Assembly (NCBI GenBank): GCA_963851085.1
Contig: CAWKNX010000001.1
Span: 248,001-312,000 of the forward strand
Direction of reading: 5' to 3'
Length of the DNA: 64,000 nt
From: DATFVJ01 sp963851085
Lineage (GTDB): Bacteria > Actinomycetota > Actinomycetes > Streptosporangiales > Streptosporangiaceae
This document shows, one piece after another, positions 1 through 9,615 of the stretch. Within the stretch, counting starts at the first letter, position 1; each line of letters opens with the position of its first letter. Below the pieces are notes generated by a model that was not told the origin of the DNA, did not search any database, and saw only the letters and a list, made by a program, of their open reading frames with translations. A program made the position numbers and the translations under genes.

Positions 1-2
1 CC

Positions 3-380
3 GTCCTGCTGACCGGCCTGCGCCACCGCTACGACCAGGCCGTCGTGGCCGGGATCTCAGCCAACCTGTCCCGCCGATGGCACAAGGGCAACCACCCCGG
101 CCTCGTCCTGGCCAGACGGCTGAAACGCAAGGCCAGCCAGGTGTGGCTGTTCGCCAGCCGCTTCGACGTACCCCCGACGAACAACGGGTCGGAGAACGCG
201 ATCCGCGGCTACAAGCTCGCCGCGAAGATCAGCGGCTGCTGGCGGACCCTGGCCACCCTGCAACGCCACTGCCGCATCCGCTCCTACCTCACCAGCGCCC
301 GCAACCACGGCCACCACCCCCTGGCCGCCATCCGCGACGCCCTGGCCAGAATCTGCTGGATGCCACCAACCCCAGCATGA
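3..380 (+). CDS. IS66-family transposase, C-terminal fragment (runs off the left edge)
   Basis: The frame is open from the left edge to a TGA at 378-380, so the 5-prime part lies outside the window. The visible part has the IS66 DDE transposase C-terminal signature: an NNGSENAIRGYK block carrying the last catalytic Glu, then KISGCWRT and a conserved LTSARNHGHHP block. IS66 transposases cut and join element ends by a DDE mechanism. The C-terminus looks full length. The element's right end should lie between 380 and about 480, but I could not see a clear inverted repeat. The neighbour is another transposase in the opposite orientation, so this is an insertion hotspot. Family assignment is confident; activity cannot be judged. 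Confidence 0.8.
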   Translation, partial: VLLTGLRHRYDQAVVAGISANLSRRWHKGNHPGLVLARRLKRKASQVWLFASRFDVPPTNNGSENAIRGYKLAAKISGCWRTLATLQRHCRIRSYLTSARNHGHHPLAAIRDALARICWMPPTPA

Positions 381-489
381 TCAACTAACCGGACACCCCT
401 GACTGCTTACGATCAGGCGGCGGGGCCCGCGTGCGGGAGGCGGGGTGGTGTTCTGTGGTTCTTTTTCCTTGTCTGGGTGTTTTGTGCCG

Positions 490-1671
490 TCAGGTCGCTG
501 TGGTTGTCCACAGGTGGTGGGTCCCCTTTTTAGATTTGTGTCTCATGACCGCGAGAAAGGCCAGGGCGAGCATGGCGAGGGTGATGTGCCTGTACCAGGC
601 GTGGTAGCGGCGGACCTGGTAGTTGTCCAGTCCTGCCTCACCTTTCGCTGCTTCGAATGATTCTTCGATGGGCCAGCGCATTCCGGCTGCCCGGACGAGT
701 TCCCCGAAGCTTTCTTTTCGTGGGTTGTGGCAGTGGTAGTAGGCGAGTTCGCCGTCATCGATGGAGCGCCGGATCATGTACTGGTGACCGGGCTGTCCGG
801 TGTTGATCAGTGCCCAGTCGTAGACGCGGAATCCTTTGCTGCCGATGCCGCAGGACCGGCGCTGCCAGTCGTGGGGCCGTACTTGCTGGGCGGCTTGCTC
901 GATGGTTTGCTTACGGTCCTCCGGGCCGGTGAGCCCGGTGTTTTTCGGGATGGCCATCACATAGGAGATCTCGCGTTCTTCCAGGAATGCGCGCAGGCCG
1001 GGGTTCTGCCCGAATTCCTCGTCGGCCACAAACCAGGCGAACGGCACCCCGGCGTCCTGTGCCCGCGCGATCATGGCAGCTGCCTGCTGCGGGCGTGTGG
1101 CGAACTCCAGGTCCCCGGGGATGCCCGCTTCGGCGCACCGGTCCCGGTCGCCGAACCATGAATGCTCCGGTACATACAATTCACGGTCGATCAGGACGCG
1201 GTCGCCGGACGTGTTGGCGTAGCCCAGGAACGTGCCGATCTGGCAGTTGTCGACGCGTCCCAGCGTCCCCGAATACTGCCGTTGAACACCGGCTGATTTC
1301 CGGCCTTTCTTTGCGAATCCTGTCGGGTCGGCGATCAGCACTCCGCGCGGATCAGCGAAATGCTCCATCGCGTAGCCGCGGACGAGATCCCGCAGCCGGC
1401 CGGAGTCCCACGGCGTAAGGTTCAGGAATCGCTGGAGTGCCTTCGGCTCATGCAGGCCGGCATACTCGGCGATCGTCCACCCGTTCTTGCGTTCCAAAGG
1501 AGCAAGCAGGCCCCGGAGATATCGCACAGCATGGGCGCGGGAATCCGTACGGTAGAACAGCGGCCCGGTTCGCGCGCAGATATCATTGAACTCCGCATCC
1601 CACGCGGCAAGGTCTTCTCTTCTCACCGCCTCGTCCGGGAGGTCAGCCTGTTCTGAGGGGAGTATGGTCAT
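490..1671 (-). CDS. IS701-family transposase
   Basis: This is a full-length IS701-type DDE transposase of 393 residues. I chose the ATG at 1671 (MTILPSEQAD), which fits the family N-terminus; an in-frame ATG at 1716 would add 15 residues. The three acidic positions can be placed: Asp in LIADPTGFAKKG, where many relatives have DET rather than DPT, Asp in VADEEFG, and Glu in the RWPIEESFE block near the C-terminus, followed by the conserved YQVRRYHAWYRH stretch. It catalyses its own element's transposition. The frame is intact, so the element could be active, but I did not find unambiguous terminal repeats. Confidence 0.88.
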   Translation of the reverse strand: MTILPSEQADLPDEAVRREDLAAWDAEFNDICARTGPLFYRTDSRAHAVRYLRGLLAPLERKNGWTIAEYAGLHEPKALQRFLNLTPWDSGRLRDLVRGYAMEHFADPRGVLIADPTGFAKKGRKSAGVQRQYSGTLGRVDNCQIGTFLGYANTSGDRVLIDRELYVPEHSWFGDRDRCAEAGIPGDLEFATRPQQAAAMIARAQDAGVPFAWFVADEEFGQNPGLRAFLEEREISYVMAIPKNTGLTGPEDRKQTIEQAAQQVRPHDWQRRSCGIGSKGFRVYDWALINTGQPGHQYMIRRSIDDGELAYYHCHNPRKESFGELVRAAGMRWPIEESFEAAKGEAGLDNYQVRRYHAWYRHITLAMLALAFLAVMRHKSKKGTHHLWTTTAT

Positions 1672-2121
1672 GCTTCTAACAATGGCACGAACAGCGCCCG
1701 GATTCACTAACAACATCGAGATCTAGCCCTGCTAGTACCAGTGAGGCTCCGCCTCAGACCGCCAAGCGATGTGGTTGACCTGCGTAAATAACGGAACCGT
1801 TCGAACTCGGCGCAGGCTCACGCAGGGACCTGCGGTCAAGATCGGCTGACCGCCGCCGCCCGCTGCGCCAAGGTCCGGCCGATGTATGCGGCCGGTCGTG
1901 CCACTCAAAGTGGCTGGTCAGGACTCTGCCTGCAGATGTGGAGCGGGCGTCTCCGACGGTACGCCGCCCGAAAACTTGACTCAAGTGTGCAGAAGTTGGG
2001 GACCGAGGATCGCTAGTGCGCCCAGGCAAGAGGACGTCCTCGTTCGGAGACAGAGCACGCCTGCTCGCCGGCGACTCCGGCCAGATGACACTCGGATGAA
2101 CGCCACCGCGTCTTCCCGACG
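1672..2121. other. Intergenic, no supported gene
   Basis: About 450 bases between the IS701 transposase start and the DsrE-like gene. It probably contains the IS701 end near 1720-1745. Open frames here have no recognisable protein and poor codon structure. I see no RNA gene. Confidence 0.4.
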
Positions 2122-2487
2122 TCAGTAGCTGAAAGTGGTCGCTGTGCCGTCGCCAATCCATTCCCATAGCTGGACGCTGCCCGCCAACTCGGCGCCAGGC
2201 AGCAGGCCACCCTTGTCGAGCTTCTTTGCGTTGAAGCAGACCGGGCAAACCATGTACCGGCCGCCTGCCTTCTCATACCGAGCGAGCAGCTCCGGCAGGG
2301 AAGGGCAGCCATCGCAGGCGACGCCAGCAGCTGTCCCGTCCAGCGCTAGCCGGACGGCCTCTTTGGCCTGGAACATCAGGGTCGGTCGGCCGGATTCGGC
2401 GGCACCGACTGCGACGAGGAACGCCACGGTCACCTTCTCCGGGTCCTCCAGGCCCGTGCTGAGACTGATCACTGCTTTTCCAGCCAT
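2122..2487 (-). CDS. DsrE/DsrF-like family protein
   Basis: A 121-residue protein starting MAGKAVISLSTG at 2487; the longer frame upstream has no family similarity. The order of features is typical of small DsrE-like sulfur-relay or peroxiredoxin-like proteins: a beta strand followed by GLEDPEKVTVAF, a FQAKEAVRLAL helix, a DGCPS Cys, and a second Cys pair in MVCPVCFNAKK. Members bind or relay sulfur or act as accessory proteins in redox chemistry; the substrate here is unknown. It stands alone between mobile-element debris, so context gives no pathway. Family call is good, function is open. Confidence 0.78.
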   Translation of the reverse strand: MAGKAVISLSTGLEDPEKVTVAFLVAVGAAESGRPTLMFQAKEAVRLALDGTAAGVACDGCPSLPELLARYEKAGGRYMVCPVCFNAKKLDKGGLLPGAELAGSVQLWEWIGDGTATTFSY

Positions 2488-2679
2488 TCCTGCCTCGCTT
2501 TGTCTGGTGCGACGGGGCCGGTTCCGGCCTCGGGCTCTCGGGTAGTTGACTAGACGGTAGGACGGGCTCAAGCTCGCGGATACCGTAGAACTACTGCATT
2601 CCCCGCGCCCAGATCCGCGCATGGAGCCGATTCGCAAGTCCCGGCGGTGGTCAAATCCAGGGCTCCGGCGCGTCTGCGT

Positions 2680-3470
2680 CCAGGCCCGGCTCGTTTGAAA
2701 CCCAGCCCATTCGCCACGGTCCGCCAGCCGCCGCTGCCCGCCGCCACGGGCTCGTCAAGACGCAGCACGACCGCCGACGGTGAGGAAGATTGGTCCTTGG
2801 GCATCGCTCGCCGATGGCCAGATCGATCGCCCGGGCGGTGCGCGGCGCAAGTGGGATGGTGACGACCTTTGCCGCGCTTGCGGGTGATCACCCCGGCAGC
2901 GCCCGGCAGGGCGCCGAGCTCGTTACGGTCTAGCCAGGTGGCGTGCGGCTTCACCACGCAAGGCAGCACTGCCGGAGCCGTCTGGTGGCGGCGTGCCGGT
3001 CCATCCGCGTGCCGCGGGTGTTGAGCAGGGATGGGGCCGCCGGCGCGAGCATCGGATGCCCGGTCGATCGGCGGCGGCAGCGGGACCAGGACGACCTGGT
3101 GCCGTTTCCGCAGCCCCCGGCAAGACCCGATGGCCGTGTTCCTCGCCGAGGTCGGCGATGCCGGCGCGGGTGGCTTCGAAGACCGGCAGGCCAAGCAGGC
3201 CCAGCACGGCGATCAGGCGAAGTCGTTGCGGTTAGCGGACTGGCGGGCCGCAGTGAGCAGGGCCTCGAACTGCAGGTGCGTGAACCCGGAGTTGGTGACT
3301 CGGTCGGCACGGCAGGCCGCCGGACATGCTCAGCCGGTGAGTTCTCCAGGACGCCGTCGATGACGCAGGTCCGGTAGAACCCGGCCGCAACCGGGAACCG
3401 CCGCGACACCGTCGAGGGCTTGAACCGGCGGACCTCCTGCATCCACCGGATGTACAGCTCAAGATGCGGG
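2680..3470 (-). pseudogene. Decayed tyrosine recombinase (two overlapping remnants)
   Basis: Reading leftward from 3470, the sequence begins like the core-binding domain of a tyrosine integrase (ELYIRWMQEVRRFKPSTVSR, then FYRTCVIDGVLE). It continues in other frames with LLGLLGLPVFEATRAGI, KVVLVPLPP and LLNTRGTRMDRHAATRRLR. A second copy of catalytic-domain sequence follows: ATWLDRNELGAL, then directly KVVTIPLAPRTARAIDLAIGERC. Several frameshifts and an internal deletion are needed to join the pieces, and no catalytic Arg-His-Arg-Tyr set survives. It looks like stacked integrase remnants at an old insertion site. Confidence 0.72.
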
Positions 3471-6341
3471 GGCCGGGCGGCCAGCGGGCCCAGGCCCCGC
3501 TCGGCTCACCAGGTGAGGTAGCAGCGCAGCTGGCGCGGGCTCGGCCGCCGCAGCCTGCGGCTCGAGCGCGGTGGCGAGCTCGGCGCGCGAGCGGATATCG
3601 AGCTTCTGGAACGCATGCGTGAGGTGCGTCTCGACGGTGCGCTGCGTCACGTACAGTCGCTCGGCGATTGCGCGGTTGCCGTGCCCCCGGGCGGCCAGCT
3701 GGGCGACGCGGTACTCGGCCGGAGTGAGCGCGCCGGGGCCGCTGAGCGCACTGCGCCGAGGACGGGCGCCGATCGCGTTGAGCTCCTCGCGCGCACGCCG
3801 GGCGAGCAGGGCCATGCCGCTCCGATCCGCCTGCTCGAGTGCGCGCCGGAGCGGGGCACGGGCCTCCGCCCGCCGGTTCGCCCTCCTCTGCGCCGCGCCG
3901 AGAGCGACCAGGGCGCGGGTGTGCTCGAGCCGTGCTGGCGAGCTCGCCAGCATCTTGACCGCCTGCTCCAGGTGCGGGATCGGCTCGGTGATAGTGCGGG
4001 CGAGCACGCGCAGCGCGCCGCCGCGGGCGCCCGGCGTGCCGAGCCGTTCGCTGAGCTCGAGCTGCTCGCGCGCGAGCCGCTGCGCCTCTGCGGTCTCGCC
4101 CAGTATGACGAGCGCCTCGACCGCCTCGGCGCGCCAGCCCGCGAACACCGGGTGGGACACGCCGAGTTCGTCGGCGCGGGCGGCGGCCCCGCGGGCGTCG
4201 GCTAGCGCGTCCTCAGGCCGGTGCTGCGCGAGCCGCAGCCGGGCACGGCCTTGCAGCAGCAGCGGTGCGGCGAGTGCGCCGGCCGGCGGCGCAGCCTGCT
4301 GGCCTGCGGCGGTCAGCACCGCGTCCGCGCCGTCCAGGTCGTCTGCCTCCACGAGCGCGTCGACGAGGAACGACAGGCACCACAGCATCGCTGGCGCTGG
4401 TGATACGGGCAGCTTGTACTCGAACGCCAGCCTGGCGTCCGCCTCGGCGTCGCGTATCTCGCCCGCCCGCACGAGCGTCATCGCCCGGAACATGCTGCTG
4501 TGGGTGAGCGCCATCAGCCAGCCGCGTGGGCGCGCGATGTCGATGAGCGCCTCGCACTGGGCAAGCGCGGTGCCCAGCTCGTCCTCAGCGATCAGGGTCA
4601 GCGCCGTGACCGACCACAGCAGGGAGCCAGGCTCGGCGGCCAGGGCTCCCTGCTCGAGCACGGGGCGCAGCAGGGCCAGGGTCTTCGCCGCCGCCTGGTT
4701 CTCGAGCATCGCTCCCGCCGCCGCCGTCACCCGCCACAGTTCGAGTGCCGAAAGCCCCGGCCGGTACTCGCGGACGTAGCGGCGCGACTCCCCGATCGTC
4801 GACGCGTGCACCCAGCCGTTGCAGACGAGCTCCGCCTCCAGCCGCTCGCGCAGCTCGGGCGGATACGCCTCGGCCTGCTCGAGCGCCTGACGGCAGAGCG
4901 CGACGGCCGGGTTGAAGCGCCCGCTCAGCCCGAGCGCGCGTGCGCCGCTCAGCGCGATCGCCCCGCGCTGAAGAGGGGTGGCGGCGGCGACCGCCTCGTG
5001 CAGCAGGTCGAAGGCGTCCGGCTGCATGTACGCGGCGAGCGCGAGGCCGAGCTCGAGCCGCACGTCCGCGTCTTCGGCGGCGTCGGGCGGCGGCTCGGCT
5101 ACAGCGCGGCGCAGGTACGCCGCCGCGCTCTGCGGGGCGCCCCGCCCGCTGGCCCGCCGGGCCGCATCGCGCAAAGTCGAGACGGTAGCAGCCTCGCACG
5201 CCGGCTCGGTGTGCAGCAGGTGCAGCCCGATGCGCTCCGGGTCGGCGCGCTCGCTCGCCAGCAGTGCGGCGGCGTCTGCGTGCCGGAGCGCCCGCTCGCC
5301 CGATGGCAGGCTCGCGTACAGCGTTCCCGCGATCAGCGGGTGCGCGAGCGTCAGCCCCGGACCGTCCTCGAGCAGCCCGGCGGCCCGCAGCGCGTCAGCG
5401 GCGCGGGCCGCCCTGGCGAGCTCGAGCCGGGCAAGCCCGGCGGCATGGCGCAACGCCGCGCCAGAGCCGAGGACGGCGACGGCGCGGGCCAGCGACCCGG
5501 CGCCGTCCGGCAGCCGCGCGAGCTGGCGCTCGATGACGCGCGCGACCTGCTCCGACCCGAACGCCCCCAGCCGCGCAGCGGCCTCGTCGTCCGGTGCGAC
5601 GCCGTCGGTGACGAGCTGGGTGAGCAGGGCGCCGAGCAGGAAAGGGTTGCCGCCAGAGACGGCATGGCACGCGTGAGCGAACCCGACGCTCGCCCCGGGC
5701 AGGCGCTCGCGCACGAGCGTCTCCGTCGCCACCGGCCCCAGCGCCCGCGGGCGCACGGGCGGCTCAGCCACGCTGGCCAGAAGCTCTGCCAGCAGCTCGG
5801 GTGCCGCGGGCGGCTCGCCCGAGCGCACCGCGCAGACCACGCCGACCCGCAGCTCGCCGAGGGAGCGCGCCAGCAGCGCCAGCCACCGCAGCGACGGCGC
5901 ATCGGCCCAATGGACGTCGTCGATGACGAGCACGGTCGGCCCGCGCTCGCCGAGGTTGCTGGCCAGCCAGACGAGTCCGCGCGCGGCGGAGTGCATCGCG
6001 TCGCCGGCAAGAACCGGCTCCTCCGCCTCGGTGGCGAGTGCGCGCTCGGCCAGGCCCGCTGCGCCGACCGTCAACTCGTCCCACCCCGGGCTGGCCCGCA
6101 GCGGCTCAAAGAGTTGGCGTGCCATACCCCAAGCGGCGTGCTGTTCGAGTGGGCTGCAGCGCGCGCGGAGCACCGTCGCGCTGTCCATCCGGGCGGTCCG
6201 GCCTGCGGCCGCGAGCAGCGTGGACTTGCCGATGCCGGCCGGGCCCTCGACCACTATCACGCGACCCGATCCCGCCCGCGCCGCCGCGAGCCGGCGGCCA
6301 AGCTCGGCCAGCTCGATGTCGCGGTCCAGCAGCGCTCGCAT
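3459..6341 (-). CDS. Large LuxR-family transcriptional regulator with N-terminal ATPase domain
   Basis: A 960-residue LAL/STAND-type regulator. I start it at the ATG at 6341 (MRALLDRDIELAELGRR) because the AAA domain begins there; the longer frame is antisense to the methyltransferase. A Walker A motif (GPAGIGKST) lies near residue 35 and a Walker B (VLVIDDVHWAD) near 140. The middle is Ala/Arg/Leu-rich helical, TPR-like repeats. The C-terminus has a LuxR helix-turn-helix: LTPAEYRVAQLAARG, then a RTVETHLTHAFQKL recognition region. Such proteins sense ligands or partners and activate nearby promoters. It is transcribed divergently from the methyltransferase at 6483 with a gap of about 140 bp, so that pair is the likely target. 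Confidence 0.9.
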   Translation of the reverse strand: MRALLDRDIELAELGRRLAAARAGSGRVIVVEGPAGIGKSTLLAAAGRTARMDSATVLRARCSPLEQHAAWGMARQLFEPLRASPGWDELTVGAAGLAERALATEAEEPVLAGDAMHSAARGLVWLASNLGERGPTVLVIDDVHWADAPSLRWLALLARSLGELRVGVVCAVRSGEPPAAPELLAELLASVAEPPVRPRALGPVATETLVRERLPGASVGFAHACHAVSGGNPFLLGALLTQLVTDGVAPDDEAAARLGAFGSEQVARVIERQLARLPDGAGSLARAVAVLGSGAALRHAAGLARLELARAARAADALRAAGLLEDGPGLTLAHPLIAGTLYASLPSGERALRHADAAALLASERADPERIGLHLLHTEPACEAATVSTLRDAARRASGRGAPQSAAAYLRRAVAEPPPDAAEDADVRLELGLALAAYMQPDAFDLLHEAVAAATPLQRGAIALSGARALGLSGRFNPAVALCRQALEQAEAYPPELRERLEAELVCNGWVHASTIGESRRYVREYRPGLSALELWRVTAAAGAMLENQAAAKTLALLRPVLEQGALAAEPGSLLWSVTALTLIAEDELGTALAQCEALIDIARPRGWLMALTHSSMFRAMTLVRAGEIRDAEADARLAFEYKLPVSPAPAMLWCLSFLVDALVEADDLDGADAVLTAAGQQAAPPAGALAAPLLLQGRARLRLAQHRPEDALADARGAAARADELGVSHPVFAGWRAEAVEALVILGETAEAQRLAREQLELSERLGTPGARGGALRVLARTITEPIPHLEQAVKMLASSPARLEHTRALVALGAAQRRANRRAEARAPLRRALEQADRSGMALLARRAREELNAIGARPRRSALSGPGALTPAEYRVAQLAARGHGNRAIAERLYVTQRTVETHLTHAFQKLDIRSRAELATALEPQAAAAEPAPAALLPHLVSRAGPGPAGRPAPAS

Positions 6342-6482
6342 ACACGAAGCTAACGCTGCCCGCGCGGACAGCACAAGCGCTCGAATGGGGACCTCGGGAA
6401 AACCTCGTGGCCGTCTCCACGATGCGTCCGCGTCGGCGCGTCGCGAGCATCGGTCCTGATGACAGACCCGAAAGGACGCCAA

Positions 6483-7325
6483 ATGAGCACGACCCAAGCC
6501 GAGCGGCGCCAGGATGCCTACGCGCTGGGACGCACGCCGGGGGAGTACCAGCGGCTGCGCGCGCAGTCGCGCGTGTGGGAAGCCGCGACCGGGCGCCTGC
6601 TGGACCAGATCGGCCTCGCGCCAGGCGCGAGCTGCCTGGACGCCGGCTGCGGGCCCGGCGAGACGATGCGCATGATGGCGCAGCGGGTCGGGCCCGCGGG
6701 CCGCGTGCTGGGCATCGACGTGGACGCCCCGCTCGGTGCCATGGCCCAGGCGATGCTGCACGGCGCGGGCCACCGTCACTGCCGCTTTCACGCGCAAGAC
6801 CTCACCGCCGGTGAGCCGATCCCAGGCGCGCCGTTCGACGTCGTCTACGCGCGGCTGCTGCTGTTCCACCTCCCCCAGCGCGTCGCCGTCCTGGCGCGGC
6901 TGTGGGACGCCGTCGCCCCCGGCGGCCATCTGGCCGTACAGGACTACGATCTCCGCAGCGCCAGCGTGCTCCCGGCGCTCGACAGCGTCAACGAGCTGCT
7001 GCGGGTGGTGATCGGCACGTTCACCACGGTGGGCTGCGACGTGCACGCGGGCGCGCGGCTGCCACAGCTCTTCGCGCAGGCCGGCATCGGCAGCCCAGAC
7101 GGCACCGACGTCGCCGGCCGTATCGAGCCGCTCGGCAGCGGCCGCGCGCTGTTGGAGCGCAGCTTCCGCAGTGTGCTGCCGACAGCCCTGGCGCATGCCA
7201 TCACCACTGAAACCGGCGCCGCCGCAGCGCTGGCCGCGATCGACCGTGACGCTGACGATTTCACCGACCGCCCGGTCCTCTGGCCCCTGCTGATCGGCGC
7301 CTGGAAGCGCAAGGAGCGAGCATGA
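6483..7325 (+). CDS. Class I SAM-dependent methyltransferase
   Basis: A 280-residue Rossmann methyltransferase. The SAM-binding motif I (LDAGCGPGETMR) is near residue 50, motif II acidic loop (GIDVDAPLG) follows, and the motif IV/V region reads FDVVYARLLLFHLPQR. The ATG at 6483 is preceded by AAAGGA at a good distance, so I prefer it to the ATG at 6459. The acceptor substrate cannot be read from sequence; relatives methylate small molecules, quinones or antibiotics. It ends in an ATGA overlap with the class-V aminotransferase gene and is divergent from the LuxR-type regulator, suggesting a small regulated operon. Confidence 0.88.
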   Translation: MSTTQAERRQDAYALGRTPGEYQRLRAQSRVWEAATGRLLDQIGLAPGASCLDAGCGPGETMRMMAQRVGPAGRVLGIDVDAPLGAMAQAMLHGAGHRHCRFHAQDLTAGEPIPGAPFDVVYARLLLFHLPQRVAVLARLWDAVAPGGHLAVQDYDLRSASVLPALDSVNELLRVVIGTFTTVGCDVHAGARLPQLFAQAGIGSPDGTDVAGRIEPLGSGRALLERSFRSVLPTALAHAITTETGAAAALAAIDRDADDFTDRPVLWPLLIGAWKRKERA

Positions 7326-8938
7326 CCGCCGTGAGTCGGCTGTCCCGCGCAGTCGGCGCCATGCTCGCCACGGGCATCGCGCCCCGGGTCGGCGAGCATC
7401 CGGGCGTGCCGGAGAGGACGGGGACCCGCGCCATGACTCTTGACGACGGTGGCGCCGCTGGCGTGACCGCCCCCGGCCGTGAAGGGCTGCGCGCGATCGC
7501 CATGAGTTCTGTGCCGTGGGACGTGGGGGCTGTTCGTGGGCATTTTGAGTTTCCCAGGCTCGGCCGGATAGTCACGAATAACGCGGCGAGTACGCAGCCG
7601 CCGGGTGAGCTGCTGGAGTTGTACCGGTCGCTGGGGCCCGGTTATGAGAACGTGCACCGGGGGCAGTCGGGTGCGTCGCGGGCGATGACGGCGTTGTTCG
7701 AGGAGTCCTACGACACGATCGCGCAGTTTCTGGGTGCGCCGGGCCGGGCGTGTATCGCGCTGTACCGGAATACGACTGAGGCGATCAACGCGGTCATGTA
7801 TGCGCTGCTGAGCGAGTTCCGCGATGGCGACAATGTGGTGACGACGCTGATGGAGCACAACTCCAACTACGTCCCCTGGTATGGGCTGTGCCGGGATATT
7901 CTGCCGCGGCTGGGGCGGCGGGTGGAGTACCGGCTGGCGCGGTTCGATCCCGGTACGGGCGAGCTGGATCTGGATCATCTGGCGTCGCTGATCGACGTGC
8001 GGACCAAGCTGGTGTGCTGTACCGGCGCGTCGAATTTCCTGGGCACCCGGATCCCGCTAGGCGCGGTCCGGGCGCTGGCTGACGGGAGTGGGTACTCCCA
8101 GCCCAGTGGGGAGCGGCGCTCGTACCTGCTGGTCGACGGCGCCCAGCTGGTGCCGGGGTCGTTCACCGATGTGCAGGCCCTGGATGCGGACTACCTGGCG
8201 TTCTCCTTCCACAAAATGCTGGCCCCATTCGGCATCGGCGCCCTGTACGCGAAACAGCAGCTGCTGGAGGGGTCGCTGCCGTTCCTGTACGGCGGTGACA
8301 TGATCGCCGAAGGACGGGTGTTCCCGGACCGGGTCGGCTACAACCGCCTGCCGTGGAAGTACGCCGCCGGCACCCCCAACATTCTCGGCACCATCGTCTC
8401 CGCGCAGGCGCTGCGGCTGCTGCTGGACCTGGCCCTGACACCCGGCCACCCCACCTACTTCGGCGCCAGCACACCCCTGGACCGCACCGCCGTCCAGGAC
8501 GCCATGGAGCGCGTGTCGGCGTGGAACCGGCAGCTGACTGCCCGGGCGCTGGATGGCCTCGCCGCGATCCCGGGGATCACGATCTACGGGCCAACCGACC
8601 CAGCGCGGCGCACGTCGCTGGTCGCGTTCAATCTCGCGGACCGCGACCCGGTGACCGTGGCCGAGGCCCTGGACCGGGCCGGGGTGGAGGCCCGCGCGGG
8701 CTGCCACTGCGCGACGCTCGCCCACCACGCGCTCGAGCTGACCCCGCCAGCCAGCTGCCGCCTGAGCTTCTACCTCTACAACACCCCCGGCGAGATCGAC
8801 CAGGCCGTGGCCGCGGTGGCCGCCATCGCCGCCGGCCCGCCCAGCCAGGGCCGGCCCACTGCACCGTGGTACCGGCGCCTTCCCGGTCCGGCCCGGTTCC
8901 GACCGGCCCGTTCGCCGGTCCCGTCCCAGCACGGCTAG
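7322..8938 (+). CDS. Class V aminotransferase / cysteine desulfurase-like enzyme
   Basis: A PLP enzyme of the SufS/NifS fold class. Recognisable elements are NTTEAINAVMYALL (phosphate-binding region), MEHNSNYVPW, the Asp of LLVDGAQLVPG, the PLP-binding Lys in AFSFHKMLAPFG, and a late Cys in RAGCHCATLAHHAL, at the position of the cysteine desulfurase active-site loop. Family members abstract sulfur from cysteine or act on related amino acids. The start at 7322 overlaps the upstream stop (ATGA) and the first 60 codons keep strong third-position GC; an ATG at 7502 (MSSVPWDV) would match the usual family N-terminus. Whether it is a desulfurase, lyase or epimerase is not settled. Confidence 0.85.
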   Translation: MTAVSRLSRAVGAMLATGIAPRVGEHPGVPERTGTRAMTLDDGGAAGVTAPGREGLRAIAMSSVPWDVGAVRGHFEFPRLGRIVTNNAASTQPPGELLELYRSLGPGYENVHRGQSGASRAMTALFEESYDTIAQFLGAPGRACIALYRNTTEAINAVMYALLSEFRDGDNVVTTLMEHNSNYVPWYGLCRDILPRLGRRVEYRLARFDPGTGELDLDHLASLIDVRTKLVCCTGASNFLGTRIPLGAVRALADGSGYSQPSGERRSYLLVDGAQLVPGSFTDVQALDADYLAFSFHKMLAPFGIGALYAKQQLLEGSLPFLYGGDMIAEGRVFPDRVGYNRLPWKYAAGTPNILGTIVSAQALRLLLDLALTPGHPTYFGASTPLDRTAVQDAMERVSAWNRQLTARALDGLAAIPGITIYGPTDPARRTSLVAFNLADRDPVTVAEALDRAGVEARAGCHCATLAHHALELTPPASCRLSFYLYNTPGEIDQAVAAVAAIAAGPPSQGRPTAPWYRRLPGPARFRPARSPVPSQHG

Positions 8939-9460
8939 GAGTCCGCTATGGCAACCGACGAGGTCCGCACCGTCACCAGGGCGGGGCCTGGTGGCGGCCA
9001 GCCACAGGTAGACGGCGAGGGCGGGATGGGACTCGTGGGCGGCGGCGATGATCTTCGCGACCGCGGCGGGCGAGGTAGTCGGCCGGGCGCGGCTGAGTCT
9101 TCGGGAGTTTCGCGGTTTCGGCTGGGTTGCGGTCGATCCACTCCCACCGGACCGCGGTGGCGAACGCGCCGGACAGGATCGAGTGGGTGTTGCGGATCGT
9201 CTTGGCGGTGCGGATTGGGTGGCACGTGTGTGGTCGGCAGCCTGCCCGCGCGCAGTCGTGGCCCGGCCCCGGCCGGACGCGCCGCGGCTGCGCCGGATCG
9301 GCCAAGCCCTCCGGACCGTTGACCACTGCGGTGCGGCCCTGGCGGACGGTTATTACCGATTCGGCCGCGAGGGTGGCGAAGGCCTGCTGCAGGGTCGCGG
9401 TCCGCAGACCCTGTCACGTCGCGAGATCGCGCACCGACTGGAAGCTGCTCACCGGGGGCC
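8935..9460 (-). pseudogene. Decayed site-specific integrase with an upstream winged-helix fragment
   Basis: On the minus strand the block RPHTCHPIRTAKTIRN, then FATAVRWEWIDRNPAETAKLPK is characteristic of the core-binding domain of actinobacterial phage-type integrases. It is followed, after a frameshift, by AAAHESHP-like and AVYLWLAA-like sequence. Upstream (about 9330-9460) another frame reads VRDLAT, a TGA stop, then QGLRTATLQQAFATLAAE and ITVRQGRTAVV, resembling a GntR-type winged helix. The catalytic domain is absent and the reading frame is broken, so nothing functional remains. Confidence 0.65.
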
Positions 9461-9601
9461 AAGCGCCCGGGAGCCCGGCTGGCCCGGGCGAGGTTTGGAC
9501 GGTGCGCGCGATCCACGCCGGATGTTGCCGAAGTCGGCGAGGAACGCGAAGACCTCATCCGCGGGCCGGGCGATCGTGACGGTGTTCTGGAATGTTGCCA
9601 T
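9449..9601 (-). pseudogene. Truncated SRPBCC-family protein
   Basis: The ATG at 9601 opens MATFQNTVTIARPADEV, then FAFLADFGNI, the usual first strand and helix of polyketide-cyclase/SRPBCC proteins that bind hydrophobic ligands. After about 28 residues the similarity stops and the frame runs into unrelated sequence that joins the decayed winged-helix/integrase block. Only the N-terminal fifth of the family is present, so this is a broken gene end. Confidence 0.6.
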
Positions 9602-9615
9602 CGCGGCCTCCGGTG

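Noticed and set aside
4500..6353. 617-residue plus-strand open frame opposite the LuxR-type regulator
   Set aside because: Arg/Gln/Gly-rich composition typical of antisense frames in high-GC DNA; the minus-strand frame has clear Walker and LuxR motifs.
7326..7978. Minus-strand frame opposite the aminotransferase-like gene
   Set aside because: Antisense to a well-supported PLP enzyme; no domain of its own.
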